A stretch of 64,000 nt of DNA from contig OX328125.1 of assembly GCA_946811695.1 (NCBI GenBank), forward strand, positions 103,512,176 through 103,576,175, given 5' to 3'. Below are positions 1 to 12,400 of the stretch, piece after piece (the first letter of the stretch is position 1; each line of letters begins with the position of its first letter). The stretch comes from Gonocerus acuteangulatus. Taxonomy: Eukaryota; Arthropoda; Insecta; Hemiptera; Coreidae. The notes under the pieces were generated by a model. It was not told the origin of the DNA, did no database searches, and saw only the letters and a list, made by a program, of their open reading frames with translations. The translations under genes and the position numbers were made by a program.

Positions 1-299
1 CGTTATCTTCCTGGGAACTTGTATACCTTATCGCTCCTAGCCGAGATATTTGGACTCTTCTATCTACTTAACACTGCCTTTTTGAAAAAATAAACACTGC
101 CAAACTAAACACTGCCAAATGCTATCTCTTTTATTATTCTTTTATTTATTTTATTGATTGACAAATGATAATATTCGTGATGGACTTATGAAATATAAGC
201 TAGCCTTTATTTTGAATAGGAATGCTACTCTTTGCTATGTCAGAAACTGACCTTTCTAGAGCACCCCCCTTTTATATCATTACAATATATATATATATG

Positions 300-1010
300 T
301 GTCTGTTAACACGATAGCGGCCAGAGTTTTTGTTTTTTCGTCACGAAACTTGGTATATAGCATTCAATTAGCAAACGATTGAACGAGTTCGTTAACCACC
401 AAAATCGGTCCACCGGAAGGGGGGGTTTACCCCGAACCCAAAACGCTAATTTGACCATTTCAGCCGTAATATTTGTTATATTTCAACAAAACTTGGTATT
501 CGTAGTGGTAATATAGAGAGAAAAGTGAGATATAAAAATGAACTAAATCGGTTCATGAGGAGGGGGGGTTTACTCCGGACCGACAATACCAATTCGCCAC
601 TACCAGCCGTGGTTTTAGGTATATTTCGACGAAACTCGGTATTCATAGTGGTAATCTACAGGTAAATATGTGTTGTAAAAATAAACTAAATCGGTTCATT
701 AGGGGGGGGGGGGTTTACTCCAGACCCACAATACCAATTCGCCACTACCAACCGTGATTTTTGGTATATTTCGACGAAACTCGGTATTCGTAGTGGTAAT
801 CTACAGGTAAATATGTGTTGTAAAAATAAACTAAATCGGTTCATTAGGAGGGGGGGTTTACTCCGGACCCAAATTACTAATATACTCATACTGGTCGTAA
901 TTTCTGCTGTATTGTAACGAAACGCGGAATACGTCGTGGGTAACTCATGAGAAAGAAGTGTTTTAAAAATGAGCTGAATCGGTCAATCGGAAAGGGGGGT
1001 TTACTTTGTA
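300..1010 (+). repeat. Tandem repeat, period about 143-145 bp, four units plus edges
   Basis: The anchor tttac preceded by at least five G occurs at 426, 569, 714, 857 and 1000, spaced 143, 145, 143 and 143. Units share aactaaatcggttcat, the G run, and a cgaaactcggtattcgtag block. Units 2 and 3 are most alike and the outer ones are more diverged. The block is of the tgtctgt/cgaaacttggtat type also found at 5041, 30630 and in the Helitron at 40088. It lies in the helicase gene, beyond exon 9. Confidence 0.85.
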
Positions 1011-1447
1011 ATATATTTCAATAGAAAAGCCAGCCAGATATAGGTTCACAAAGGCGCCGCAAGGAGCGCTAGAGGGACTGTATCCGGTTCCTGCGTTAGA
1101 TCAAAATACGATAATACGAGGTTTTTTGTATTTATTACGTAGTGTAGTAGGTACCATGTGTAAACATAACTCTGGAAGCAAATTAATAATTTATCAGTTA
1201 CTCATTACGAAATTAAAAGAGAACTATTCATGTTTTTATTTTATTCATGTAGGATATTTTAAGCAAATTGTTCTGGAAAGCAGTCTACACTACCCAAATT
1301 CTGAGGAAAGTGCTTAGTTATGCAGCTCCTGCGTGACGGACTTTTTTGAGGGGAGTTGGACTTTTTTGTTAATTATTTTTTTCAACTTTTTTTTTTAAAA
1401 AAAGAGTAAATAAAATTAAAAACAATATTATGAACATATAAACGAAC
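1011..1447. repeat. Dispersed repeat copy with a relative at 43600-43730
   Basis: About 1125-1290 resembles 43600-43730 in the same orientation (aactctggaag, actcattac, agagaactattcatgtttt and tattttattcat are shared with small differences). The class is unknown, with no coding potential. It is intronic for the helicase gene. Confidence 0.5.
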
Positions 1448-4400
1448 CTGGTAATCAATATTGACATTTTCAGACTGCAGAAGCAAGAGTAACTGAGTAA
1501 AGGCTGCATCACTAGCAGTCAGCCAGGCTTCTTGAATAGCGTCGTCCATCTCTTTATTGGAACTCCCATCATCTTGTGACTAGTAAAACATGAGAGAATC
1601 TTAAAGACTTGTATATAACAACTGAATATAAGTTCTAAAAGGTAGATATTGGATTTATATCATATGTAATGCTTCAATTACTATTAGAAATAAAAAATCT
1701 TTAATTACTGGCAAAAAAATATACAGCATAAAGGAAGAAACTAAATTAACACATTCAATGCATAATTTATGCTATAAACTTTTCTATTCAGACATTTAAG
1801 AGAAAACCCCAGTAGGCAAACCCATATAACATCTCATTTCTTTATTTTTTATTTTTTTATTTGGGTGTCTCGACTGCTTTGGTCATTGGTACCTATTATC
1901 TTTATTATCTATGGTCATTTCTTTGTTATCTTTAAATTAAAATCTATAGCCCGTTCAGTTAGATGAAATAATTCTAATCCCACATGCATGAAATTCTGAA
2001 GGAAATATTCCCAACGGTTCTGCCATTTGCATTCCCATTACAATGAACAACAAACCATTATAAACTCAATAAAAACTGATCATGTCTTGTCTAGGACTAG
2101 GGAAGGCTTTGAGAGGTCAGGACAGGGAGATAGTGTTTAATGTTTAGCAATATTTAGCCAAAGTTAAGGCTGAAAACAATTTAAACTATCTCCCTTGCCT
2201 GCCCTCTCAAAGCTGTTCCTGCTCCTTATCGAGACAGTTCATAAATCAGTTATTAAAAGGCTTTGCAAATGGCGGAACAGAAGGGGGAGTACAGGGAGAA
2301 GGGGGAGTACTCCCAGATGGGAGTATCTGAAGTATCTGAGGGTCCCCTGGGTTTATCTGAACAGGCTTTATCTAATAATGATCCAGCAACTAAAAAACAT
2401 TTGTGTTTCTTTATTTTTGGGGTTTATAGAGTGTAATCTAAGATAAAACATAATTTTTGAGGAATCATTAAAATAATTAAATTTTTGTAGGAAAAAAAGT
2501 AAGACCCGTAACAGACCACGGAGGCCCAGAAGGGGCAGATACAGTCAGGAATCTGATTTTTGGCCATACAGCATACTAGGAAGATAGTGTAGTCAGTACT
2601 ATGCTCTGGCCTCCTGATTTTTCCCTTTACAGGTACCCATTAAAAAATCAATTAAAGGCTGGGTGGGCCTAGGGGTGGTCAGGGAGGCCGAATCCAAACC
2701 ACAAACGAAAAGATAAAATCTTTAGTACGCTCTGGTTTTGAACTAAAGTCCTCCAGTATATTAGTCGAATGCTCTAACAATGAGCTAACCTTGCCCTCTG
2801 AATTTTTGAAAATAGATAAAAACATTCTACAAAATTGTGTTGTCCAATTTTGTTTTTCAGCTATACTTCATCACAGAGTGTCGTCTGAAAAATTAATAGG
2901 CATAATTGGATAATCTATGGAATATCTGTATCATACAATATTATATTTATTATCAAGAAAACCTTCCTTACAATTATTGGGGGATTTAGAAATACAGATT
3001 TCTGTTTATTCTTATAAATGTTGTGTACAAGTTAGAGGAGAGATGGGCCACACGTACCATTGAATTGTCCAGCAGTCGAGAACTCCTCATAACTCTCACA
3101 CTCTTCCTCTTCTCATTTATTGATTTTAGAGTTATCTAGCGTTACCGTAGTTTACTTCTAGCATTTCCTGCCTGTCACTGGAGGGTATTTGAATGAATTT
3201 TTTAGTCTTGTGTGCTATTTAGGCGTACATAAAAAAAAGAAGTTTTTAGGAGTTAAAAACTTCTTTTTTTTTTTTTTAGCCACGGATCAAAAAAGAAGAT
3301 TGGAAACTTAGTGTCTGTATTCGTTTAGTATACATTTCACTTGACATGTTAGGGTTATCCACAAGGATTTTCTGAGGTATAAATTATTTCCAAATATACT
3401 TTATTTTTGATCTTCACCTCAGCCAATTATATTAATGAGCTAATTACAATTCCTCATTTAAACGTTTCGGCCTCAGGGCCATCCTCATTAAACTTCTTTC
3501 ATAAATCCACATATATTGACCCTATTTCCACAAGGGCTTGTCATCACTATAAATCTATAACTTTAAATCTATGGGCTTGTCTATCTTCCATAACTAAAAC
3601 TTTTTTACATTTTTAAAACACTTGAGTTACCCCAGACAAGGTGGCCACATGGTCTGGGGTAACTCAAGTGTTTTAAAAATGTAAAAAAGTTTTAGTTATG
3701 GAAGATAGACAAGCCCATAGATTTAAGGTTATAGATTTATAGTGATGACAAGCCCTTGTGGAAATAGGGTGAATATATGTGGATTTATGAAAGAAGTTTA
3801 ATGAGGATGGCCCTGAGGCCGAAACGTTTAAATGAGGAATTGTAATTAGTTCATTAATATAATTGGCTGAGGTGAAGATCAAAAATAAAGTATATGTGGA
3901 AATACATTTCACTTGTTTATTATTCATAACATATAGAACGGATGGTAAACAGAAAACCTTTTTTTACATGCATATGATATAATCTTTTTTTTATACGAAA
4001 GATATTCAATTTAAAAATAATTCAACCCCAAAACTAATCCAGGATAAATAAAAATTAGTAATGATAGTCAACAAAACAAAAATCAAAATTATAAATGATG
4101 AGTTTTAATATGGCGAGAAGATTACTCAAAGTGAAAGCGCTATGAATAGCAAAAGTATCCTATACAGGGGACTGGAGGCTGGGTGCCAGTATTCCGTTCA
4201 GGAGTACCCTTCACCATGTGCCTTTATTGCTGCGGAAAGGGTAAATATTTTGCATTTCCCAAGTCCTGGCCAGTTAGAAAGATAATTCCTCAATTCAATG
4301 TGCTGCAGATATTGGTATGATTAGGGATACATACTTTCTTTTCATATTTCACTAAAAGTACAATATCTGGTCTATTATTTCTCACTCATCTTCAAGAATA

Positions 4401-6232
4401 AATTCAAGAGAAAACCAACATTTTCGTCATTGAAGTTCATTTCTTGCTCAGGTTTTTCGTACGAGTAGTTACAAATAGATTTTTTAATAAGATCAAGTTC
4501 GTATACTTACACAATATAAATGAGAATTATCATTAGTAAGATCAGGAGAGTTTCGTGACGACAGGCTGCAGTCATCTTTAACAGCCTCTGCCCACTTGTT
4601 CAATTGGACTGCTTGTGCCTTCTTTTTCTCAAGTTCTTTTCTCAGCTTTTCCATTTCTGATGTCATATATCCAGTTCTGTTAAATAATTAAGTCTGAGAA
4701 TTTACATAAAATAGCAATGAAAACAAAAATAAATCATACTTCAGCAACATTAAGGCTTTACAACACCTTGAAAAATTGATTTTTTTAAATTTTTGATTTG
4801 TTAAAATTGGTTATCAAACCCTTTACCACAGAACCACCAAAAAAACCCTTAGGCACAATGAGGAAGAGAAGAATTGATTTTTCTACATTTATTTAACATT
4901 TACAAATCCCAATAATGTTTTAAAATGGTCCCTCCCTCCCTTCATAGGGGAGGAAACCCACTAATGAAGTTGACCTCATAACGCTATCCGGAAGCACCGA
5001 TTAGAAAATTTTAAGTTTCACAACCGAAAATGGTGGTTCAAATTTTGATATATATTTGCCTGTTCGCTCTGCCACCCAAATGGTCAGATTTTGACGAAAT
5101 TTTGTATAAAAATCGTCTAATTTGAAAGATCAAGTTCGTTAACCAACAGAATCCGTCCACCAGAACATGTTTTTTGGAGCAAATTACGTGCGAAAAAAAA
5201 ATTGTAACGCTTACGTTTCCGAGTTTATACGCTTGCAGGTACTTGTTTTATAGGTAACTTAACGCAAGAAAACGAATGAAACCATATTTAAAGTGATATC
5301 TGTAATTGTTTACAAGAAACATTGATACAAATACTTTTTCCCACTAATTTTCAGATATGGTATTCAGAGACGATTGATTCAGTTGAAATTTGTTCCATAT
5401 GTTTGAAATTCATCTAATCTAAGATAGTTAATTTTTGGTTTCGTTTGGAGTTAAGGAAGTACTAGAAATAAAACATTTCATTAACAGGAATGAAAAGTTT
5501 GGGGATTTTCTTTCTTATATTTTCTAAAATATCTTGAAAACAGTTGGAAAATTGTGGTAAGTGGAAAGTGACCATTCGAAAGCTTTCTAAATTCTCTACA
5601 AAAAAGGTTCTAATGTAATTTTTGACAGGGCGATCTTAATCGGAGAAATAAGTGTTTGAAACTTTGAAATTGTTAGTTTCACTCTTTTGAATGTGTTTTT
5701 GTATCTGCCCACATAACGTTTTAATTGTTTTTTTTGTTTTTTTAATTGTGTATAACAGTAAAATGAGTATTTCAGGTAAACAAGGTAAGAAAATGTGAAA
5801 AAGTTTTATAGTGTTTCCAAGAGTGAACGTTTAGGAGGTGGGGGAGGGGAGTGGCTTATAACACTGTCAGTTTCCTGTTGTGGCTCCTTAAATCTATTTC
5901 CTCTTTGAGATTTTATTTTATATTTTTCACAAAAGATCAACCCCCCCCCCCCCCAATAACTGCTTCTATTCCTTTACTAATAGCACTAGGGATGTGAACG
6001 GAACCGTGCTAAGATGTCACAGTTCCTGTGAGTCTGACTTTTTTAAACAAATATCTTTCATTTAAATTCCGACTGGATCACTCACAAACCCTTCAAATTT
6101 CCTGAATTCTATTTCTATGCTGACATTAAATATTGTACTTGTTAAAATAAGATAAATAAAAGAATAGATATACTTACTGTTTTAAAATATCCTCCAAGTG
6201 GTAAACTTTAACATCAAACATCTTACCTGGAA
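1448..6232 (-). CDS. YTHDC2: YTHDC2-like exons 7-9: post-motif III segment, charged linker and lead into the ankyrin region
   Basis: Exon 7 (6178-6232) encodes [17 protein letters not shown], the strand after motif III. Exon 8 (4511-4676) is a Lys/Glu-rich probable coiled stretch ([19 protein letters not shown]). Exon 9 (1448-1579) encodes [18 protein letters not shown] and ends NVNIDYQ, which in YTHDC2 directly precedes the ankyrin repeats. Donors are gtaagt (exons 7 and 8) and gttcgt (exon 9). The linker is shorter than the mammalian one as I recall it. The gene continues beyond position 1. Confidence 0.88.
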
Positions 6233-6367
6233 CTGAAAGAAGTAACATTTCGTAAATAATTAATTTCATTGCATTTTTTTACTATTTATTTATTTAAATC
6301 ACATTACATGGGAGGAGTTTTTTTTTTTATTTGGAGGCCCGGTGACCGTGAACTTTAAAGCTCGAGA

Positions 6368-6411
<44 letters not shown>

Positions 6412-9400
6412 CATAAAAATTACTAACCTGTAATTATAGGACAATTATTGAAATAGGCTGAAAGGGTACTCGAATCAGCAGTAGCTGACATAAGAATGAG
6501 ACGCAGAGATCGAAATTTTGCCAGCGCCTCTCTCAGGACTATCAGTACAAAATCACTCAATCGGTCTCTTTCATGAACTTCATCTACAATTACATGAGTT
6601 ACCGTCGCCAGTACCGATTCTCCAGTCATTAATGTACGCAATAGCACACCATTAGTGCAGTACATAAGCATGGTGTATGGTGAAACCCTAAAAATAACAT
6701 TGAATAATTAATGATCTTACAAAATTGATTTTTTATTTTTTTTAATTGTCAAAGAACAGGAAGAAAAGCCAGTCTTTAAATCTTTATGTTGCCAAGTGAG
6801 GTCACAAAATGTGTAATATACTACTACCTTATGCAGATCCCATTCGTATTCTAAACACAAAGAATAAAATTGTACTTACTTTCCTTCGAGTCTAATTTGA
6901 TAACCCACAGACTGCCCTACTTTATCGCCTCTTTCAATGGCGACCCTTTCTGCGACTGAAACTGCAGATATCCTTCTAGGCTGAGCACAAATTATTCGAC
7001 AAGGACGGCTAGTTTTTTCATGCCAGTCAAGAAGAAACTGGGGCACCTACAAAAAAAATTAAAAAAAAAACAAAAACCGAGTTAGTTAATGGCATTAGTC
7101 ATAGGGCCTCTAAGAAGATAAAATATCAGGTAACTGATGAAAAATTATCTTTTCCTCGTTTATGAAAAACATGAACTACCATATTGATAGGAACAAGATT
7201 TGAGATTGTAAGGCCCCGTTTTCCCTTTGTCATTATTAAGTGAATAAGGATGAGAGAAAAGGTTGGCTGTCCATCTCTAGAGATGTGAGAACCACGAATC
7301 CGCCAACGTTGCGTCTGGGATGTTGGCACTGCACGTGGCTGATTCGTAAGATTCCTGGAAGATCTAAGACCTGACGAGAGTTTCTAGTTCAATCACCTGC
7401 AAAAGCAGGAGTGGGGTACAAGGGGTTTAAAAAGAGCTGGCTTACCTCCGACCGGGTAGAGTTTGCATCCGTTCCTGAGACTTCGGCCCAGATGTTGTTC
7501 AGAGGTAGGCCAGTTCCAAATTCTCTATAATCTCCCCAAATGATCATATTTGATAACTCTACCTATCTGTCTCTCTCACTCAACCTTTTCTCTCCTCGTA
7601 GCAATGGTTTATGATATTTATGTTTGTATCCTCTGTGTAAATTATAGTTTTAAAAAAGGAATTTCCGCTTCTCTAAAATATTTCCCCATTGTCTATATCT
7701 CTAAATCCCGTCCTTGCTAATCAGTCCCTTACAAATGGTGTCAGGTTTCCGGGTATTATTTAAATGTCCAGCTGCAAGCCGGCATTAGATAAGAACCCTG
7801 CTCTCGAGATAGGCCGGCGGCTGTACTGCTGACGCTGATAGGACAATTCCTCGAACTGATATCTCGGCGCTGGGTAGTTGTTCATTCAATGTCCTCACGT
7901 TTCCTGGTTTAAGGACCGCCAAATACGGATATTTGGTGGTTAGCCCTGTTAGAGAGTAAAGCAATCCCTATTCGTAAGCATAACGTGTTGGGGTTCATTG
8001 GAAACGTTGAAAATAGAGCTATACGATGGTGGTAACGGAACAGCAGTTTGCAGATCTGAAGACGGCATTGGATCAGGCGTTGGCTGCAAATGAGCAATTC
8101 AGGGAAGAATTCGAGAGGACAAGGCATGAGGGTAAGCAAGGAAAGAGGGATCTTTCTCTTCAGGGAATGGTCGGTCCATGGTCCGGTGACGATTCTGGGG
8201 TTCCAATCCAAGACTATCTCAATGGTTTCGAATTAGTGGCAACTAGCGGAAACTGGGAAGATCGTGATAAATCCCTTGTGTTAAGGATGAGACTGAAAGG
8301 GATGGCTGCGAAATTTTTGGCCAGCAGATCGGATCTCAAGGGGCCAAATGTGAAATATTCCACGATTCGAGATGCTCTTTTAGACCGCTTTAAGGCGACT
8401 ATGCAACCTGAGCAGTTTCTCCTTCAGCTTAGTTCAATGAAACAAGAGCGTGGGGAGGATGTCAGAACTTTCGGAGATCGTTGTCGGGAGATGGGTGAAC
8501 GATCACTCTCAGGTGAGGGATCGCAGGAAGAAGTTATAGGGGCTCGCAAACAACTGGATAAAGTCGTCCTTACATCATATTTGAATGGGCTCGGAGGAGA
8601 GATTGGGAGGCTGACGAGACTCGCGTTCCCAAAGGAATTACAAACCGCGATTGAGAAGGCTAGAGCCATTGAAACGGAGTTAGGGCGACACGAAAAGGGA
8701 ATATTTACTGTAGAGAAGAATCCCCAGGATAACGAAATTCCCAGTCCCGAGGAAGTTGGGCAAAGCGAAGTAAGGGTCATTGAGAGGGGTAATCCAAGTG
8801 GCTGTTATCGCTGCGGGGATACGAATCATTGGGCCAGGGGATATCGACAAGCAGAGAGGGTTAGTGATATTTCTCCCAAAAATAGTACGAATTGTTATAG
8901 GTGTGGTCGTCGTGGGCATATCGCTCGCCAATGTCGTTCCAAACCCCTCGTGAAAGGAACTTTGCCAAAGAAGGCCCCAAAACGCGAACGACTTGGGGAG
9001 GGCCCCGGCCCTAAGTCGGCGACAAGGGGATCGCGCTACGAATTACTAGGCATAGGTGGGGGAGGTGAGAAAGGGTTAAAGGTGAGCACCTGGATAAATG
9101 GGCGGATTCATAGGATGATAGTAGACACTGGTGCTGAAGTTACTCTAATCAGGTCTCCTGCCTCAGGATCCAAATTAAGACCCGCGACTAGTAAGATTAG
9201 GGGGGTAACTGGTGTGGTAATCCCGGTACGCGGTATTCAAACGGTGAATATCGAAGTTAAGGGCCATCGACTGTCCCACGACGTCATAGTGGCTGACGTC
9301 TGCTTAGAAGGAGATGGACTATTGGGTTTAGACTTACTAGGGAAATTAGACGCCCATATAGACCTACGTTCGGGGTTGTTAGTCACGGGAGCATCGCCTA

Positions 9401-12400
9401 AAATTGAATCTCTACCTTCCGTTGGTTCGATAACAAAGAGGGATGAGTTAAAAATGTCTGCGAACCGAGAGTGGGTACGTTTCATGAGTAGGACGGCGAG
9501 AGAACTAGAAGCCAAGTTTTCAGGTCATATTTTATCCCTTCCAACTAGCGTGAATATAGGAGCTAAGCCGATAGTCAAGGAGGAATCAAGACACACGGGG
9601 AAGAAGGATAACAAAACCAGCTCAGCGCGTCTTTCGCGAGAGGAAACGCTTCCGGCCTTCAGTGAATCTCTATTAGAGATTTCCGTGCCAGGGAAACTAG
9701 ACCAGAAAGCTGTCATAATTGAGCCGTCAAGAGCACTTCCCAATGGGGTTGTAGGAGGGAGATGCATTAACACTCCTCGGGACGGCCGTTCGTGGATGCA
9801 GTTCGTCAATTTGACCGCTTCGGCTGTGACATTGCCACGGCTTCTAGTGGTAGGTCTGGTAGAGAGAGATTGGGCGGAAGACGGTGGATCTTGTTCGGAG
9901 AGGGAACGCGAGGATGGCTCTAAAACTCCTGTTGGTTTCGCCTCGATCGTTGGCGAGAAATTGGGCCATTTAAGTGGTGGGGAAAGGAGGGATATGGAGT
10001 CCTTGTTGTCCAGATATTCAGACATTTTTTGTGAACCGGGTCCCGAAGGTTGCTCCCTGCCTGTTCAGCACCATATTGAAACTGGAGATGCCAGACCTGT
10101 GGTGAAACGCCCGTATCGTGTGCCTTTCAGTGAACGGGAGGAAATGGAACGGCAGGTTCAGACGTTGCTTGAACGAGGCGTCATTACGCCGTCTAAAAGT
10201 CCTTGGCAAGCACCTGTAATTCTAGTCAAGAAAACTTCCCCAACAGGTGACTTAAAGTATCGATTCTGCACAGATTTCCGTGGCCTCAATGCAGTTACTA
10301 AGGTCGATACTTACCCGCTTCCGTTGATACAGGAAACCTTAGAACAATTGGGGAGTAGCCAAATCTTTTCCACAATTGATCTTTCGAGTGGGTACCACCA
10401 AATACCGATAGCACCCCAGGATCAGGCCAAAACGGCCTTCACGACTGTAAACGGACACTATGAGTACAAAAAAATGGCTTTCGGCCTTGCGGGGGCACCT
10501 GCCACGTTCCAACGGGTCATGGACCAACTTCTTGGCCGACTGAAGGGCACCGGGTGTTTCGTTTACCTCGATGATGTGGTGGTTTATAGCTCATCACTGA
10601 GGGAACACATGCTCCGGTTGGAGGAGTTGTTCGACATATTCAGAGGCGCTAATCTAAAAGTGAACTTGAACAAGTGCGCTTTTGCGGCATCGGAAGTGAC
10701 CTATCTGGGACACGTAGTTACAGCCGAGGGAGTGAAACCAGATCCTAGAAAATTAGAGGCGATCAAGTCTTTTCCAGCCCCCAGAAATGTGAAGGAGTTG
10801 CGAAGTTTTCTAGGGTTGGCAAGCTATTACCGTAAATACATAAAAGGCTTTGCGGATCTTTCAAGACCGCTGACAGAATTAACTGGCTCACGAGTACGAT
10901 TCCAGTGGGGCGACAAGCAACGGAAGGCTTTTGAATCGCTAAGAGAAATCCTAAGTTCGGACTCAGTCTTGTGCTATCCGAATTTCAGCGAGCCATTTAT
11001 ATTGTCCACCGACGCATCAGGAGTAGCTCTGGGTGCCATTCTGTCCCAGTACAGGGATGGCGGCGAGAGACCTGTTTGCTACGCTAGTAGGCAGTTGAAG
11101 GGTCCAGAACTCAACTACTCGGCAACAGAACGAGAACTGCTAGCGGTGGTTTGGGCAACAAAGCTGTTCCGTTGTTATTTACTAGGGCGAAGGTTTAAAC
11201 TTGTCACTGACCACTCTGCCTTGAGGTGGATGCTAAGCCTTCGAGACCCGTCTTCACGGCTGACCAGGTGGGCCCTTCGGTTAGAGGAGTTCGACTATGA
11301 AGTCGAACATCGCCCGGGGAAGAAACATTCTAACGCTGATGCTTTAAGCCGTACAATAGCTGTAGTCACGGGAAATAGGCAGAAAATAACCCGAGGTAAA
11401 TTGAAGGAAACTCAAAAGGAGGATAAGTGGTGTCAAAGAGCCATCAAGAGAGGCACTGTTCATGTACAAACAGATGCCGATGGCCTGCTATATTGGGCCG
11501 ATGGGGCAACGGATGAGTCGGAATGGAGGCTTATGGTGCCTGAGGGTCTACGAAAAACAATCGTTGAAGAAAATCACTCGAAACCATGGGCTGGGCACCC
11601 AGGGGCTGATCGTACGCTCGCGGTAATCAAAAGCTCATATTATTGGCCGGGCATGGCGGCGGATGTTAAGTCCTTTGTGGAACGGTGTCACGCGTGCGCT
11701 AGCAGAAAAAGTCCTGTATCTCAAAAGGTCCCCCTGGAAGCTCCCTATATGGCCACAGGGCCTTTCGAGCAGGTATCGCTAGACATATTTGGGCCTTTGC
11801 CGACTTCCAAAAGGGGCCATCGTTACCTTTTGACCGTAATTGACAATTTTACACGGTATGCGGAGGGAATACCACTGAAGGGGCAAACAGCTGAAGAAAC
11901 GGCCGTAGCACTCGTCGAGAATATTATCACTCGACATGGGGTCCCTCGGAGGTTGTTAACAGACCAGGGAAGAAATTTCGTTTCTCGACTGTTTACTCAA
12001 GTTTGTAGAGCTCTGGGGATTAGGAAATTACAAACTACCGCCTACCATCCGGAATGTAACGGAATGGTAGAGAGGTTACATCGAACTCTTACCGATTCGA
12101 TATCCCAATATGTGCGAAGAGACGGTCGTGACTGGGATAAGTGGGTCCCATATGCTCTCATGGCATATCGAGCAATACCTCATTCGTCGACAGGATACTC
12201 CCCAAACTACCTCATGCTTGGGCGAGAATTGGTAACTCCGTTTGATTGCTGGGTAGGTCCAACCAATGACGGATCGGAATCAGCGGACCATGTCGAAAAG
12301 TTAGGGCATCGGCTGAAAGAAGCCTATAAGGACGCTTTGAGTCGTGCCGAAAAGGCCTGGGCAATGAGGACCCATTATTGTAATGCCCGGCGTAAGGAGC

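Noticed and set aside
9525..10025. 166-codon minus-strand frame inside the retrotransposon
   Set aside because: Antisense shadow of gag-pol; no domain, and several other such shadows exist across 8424-12493.
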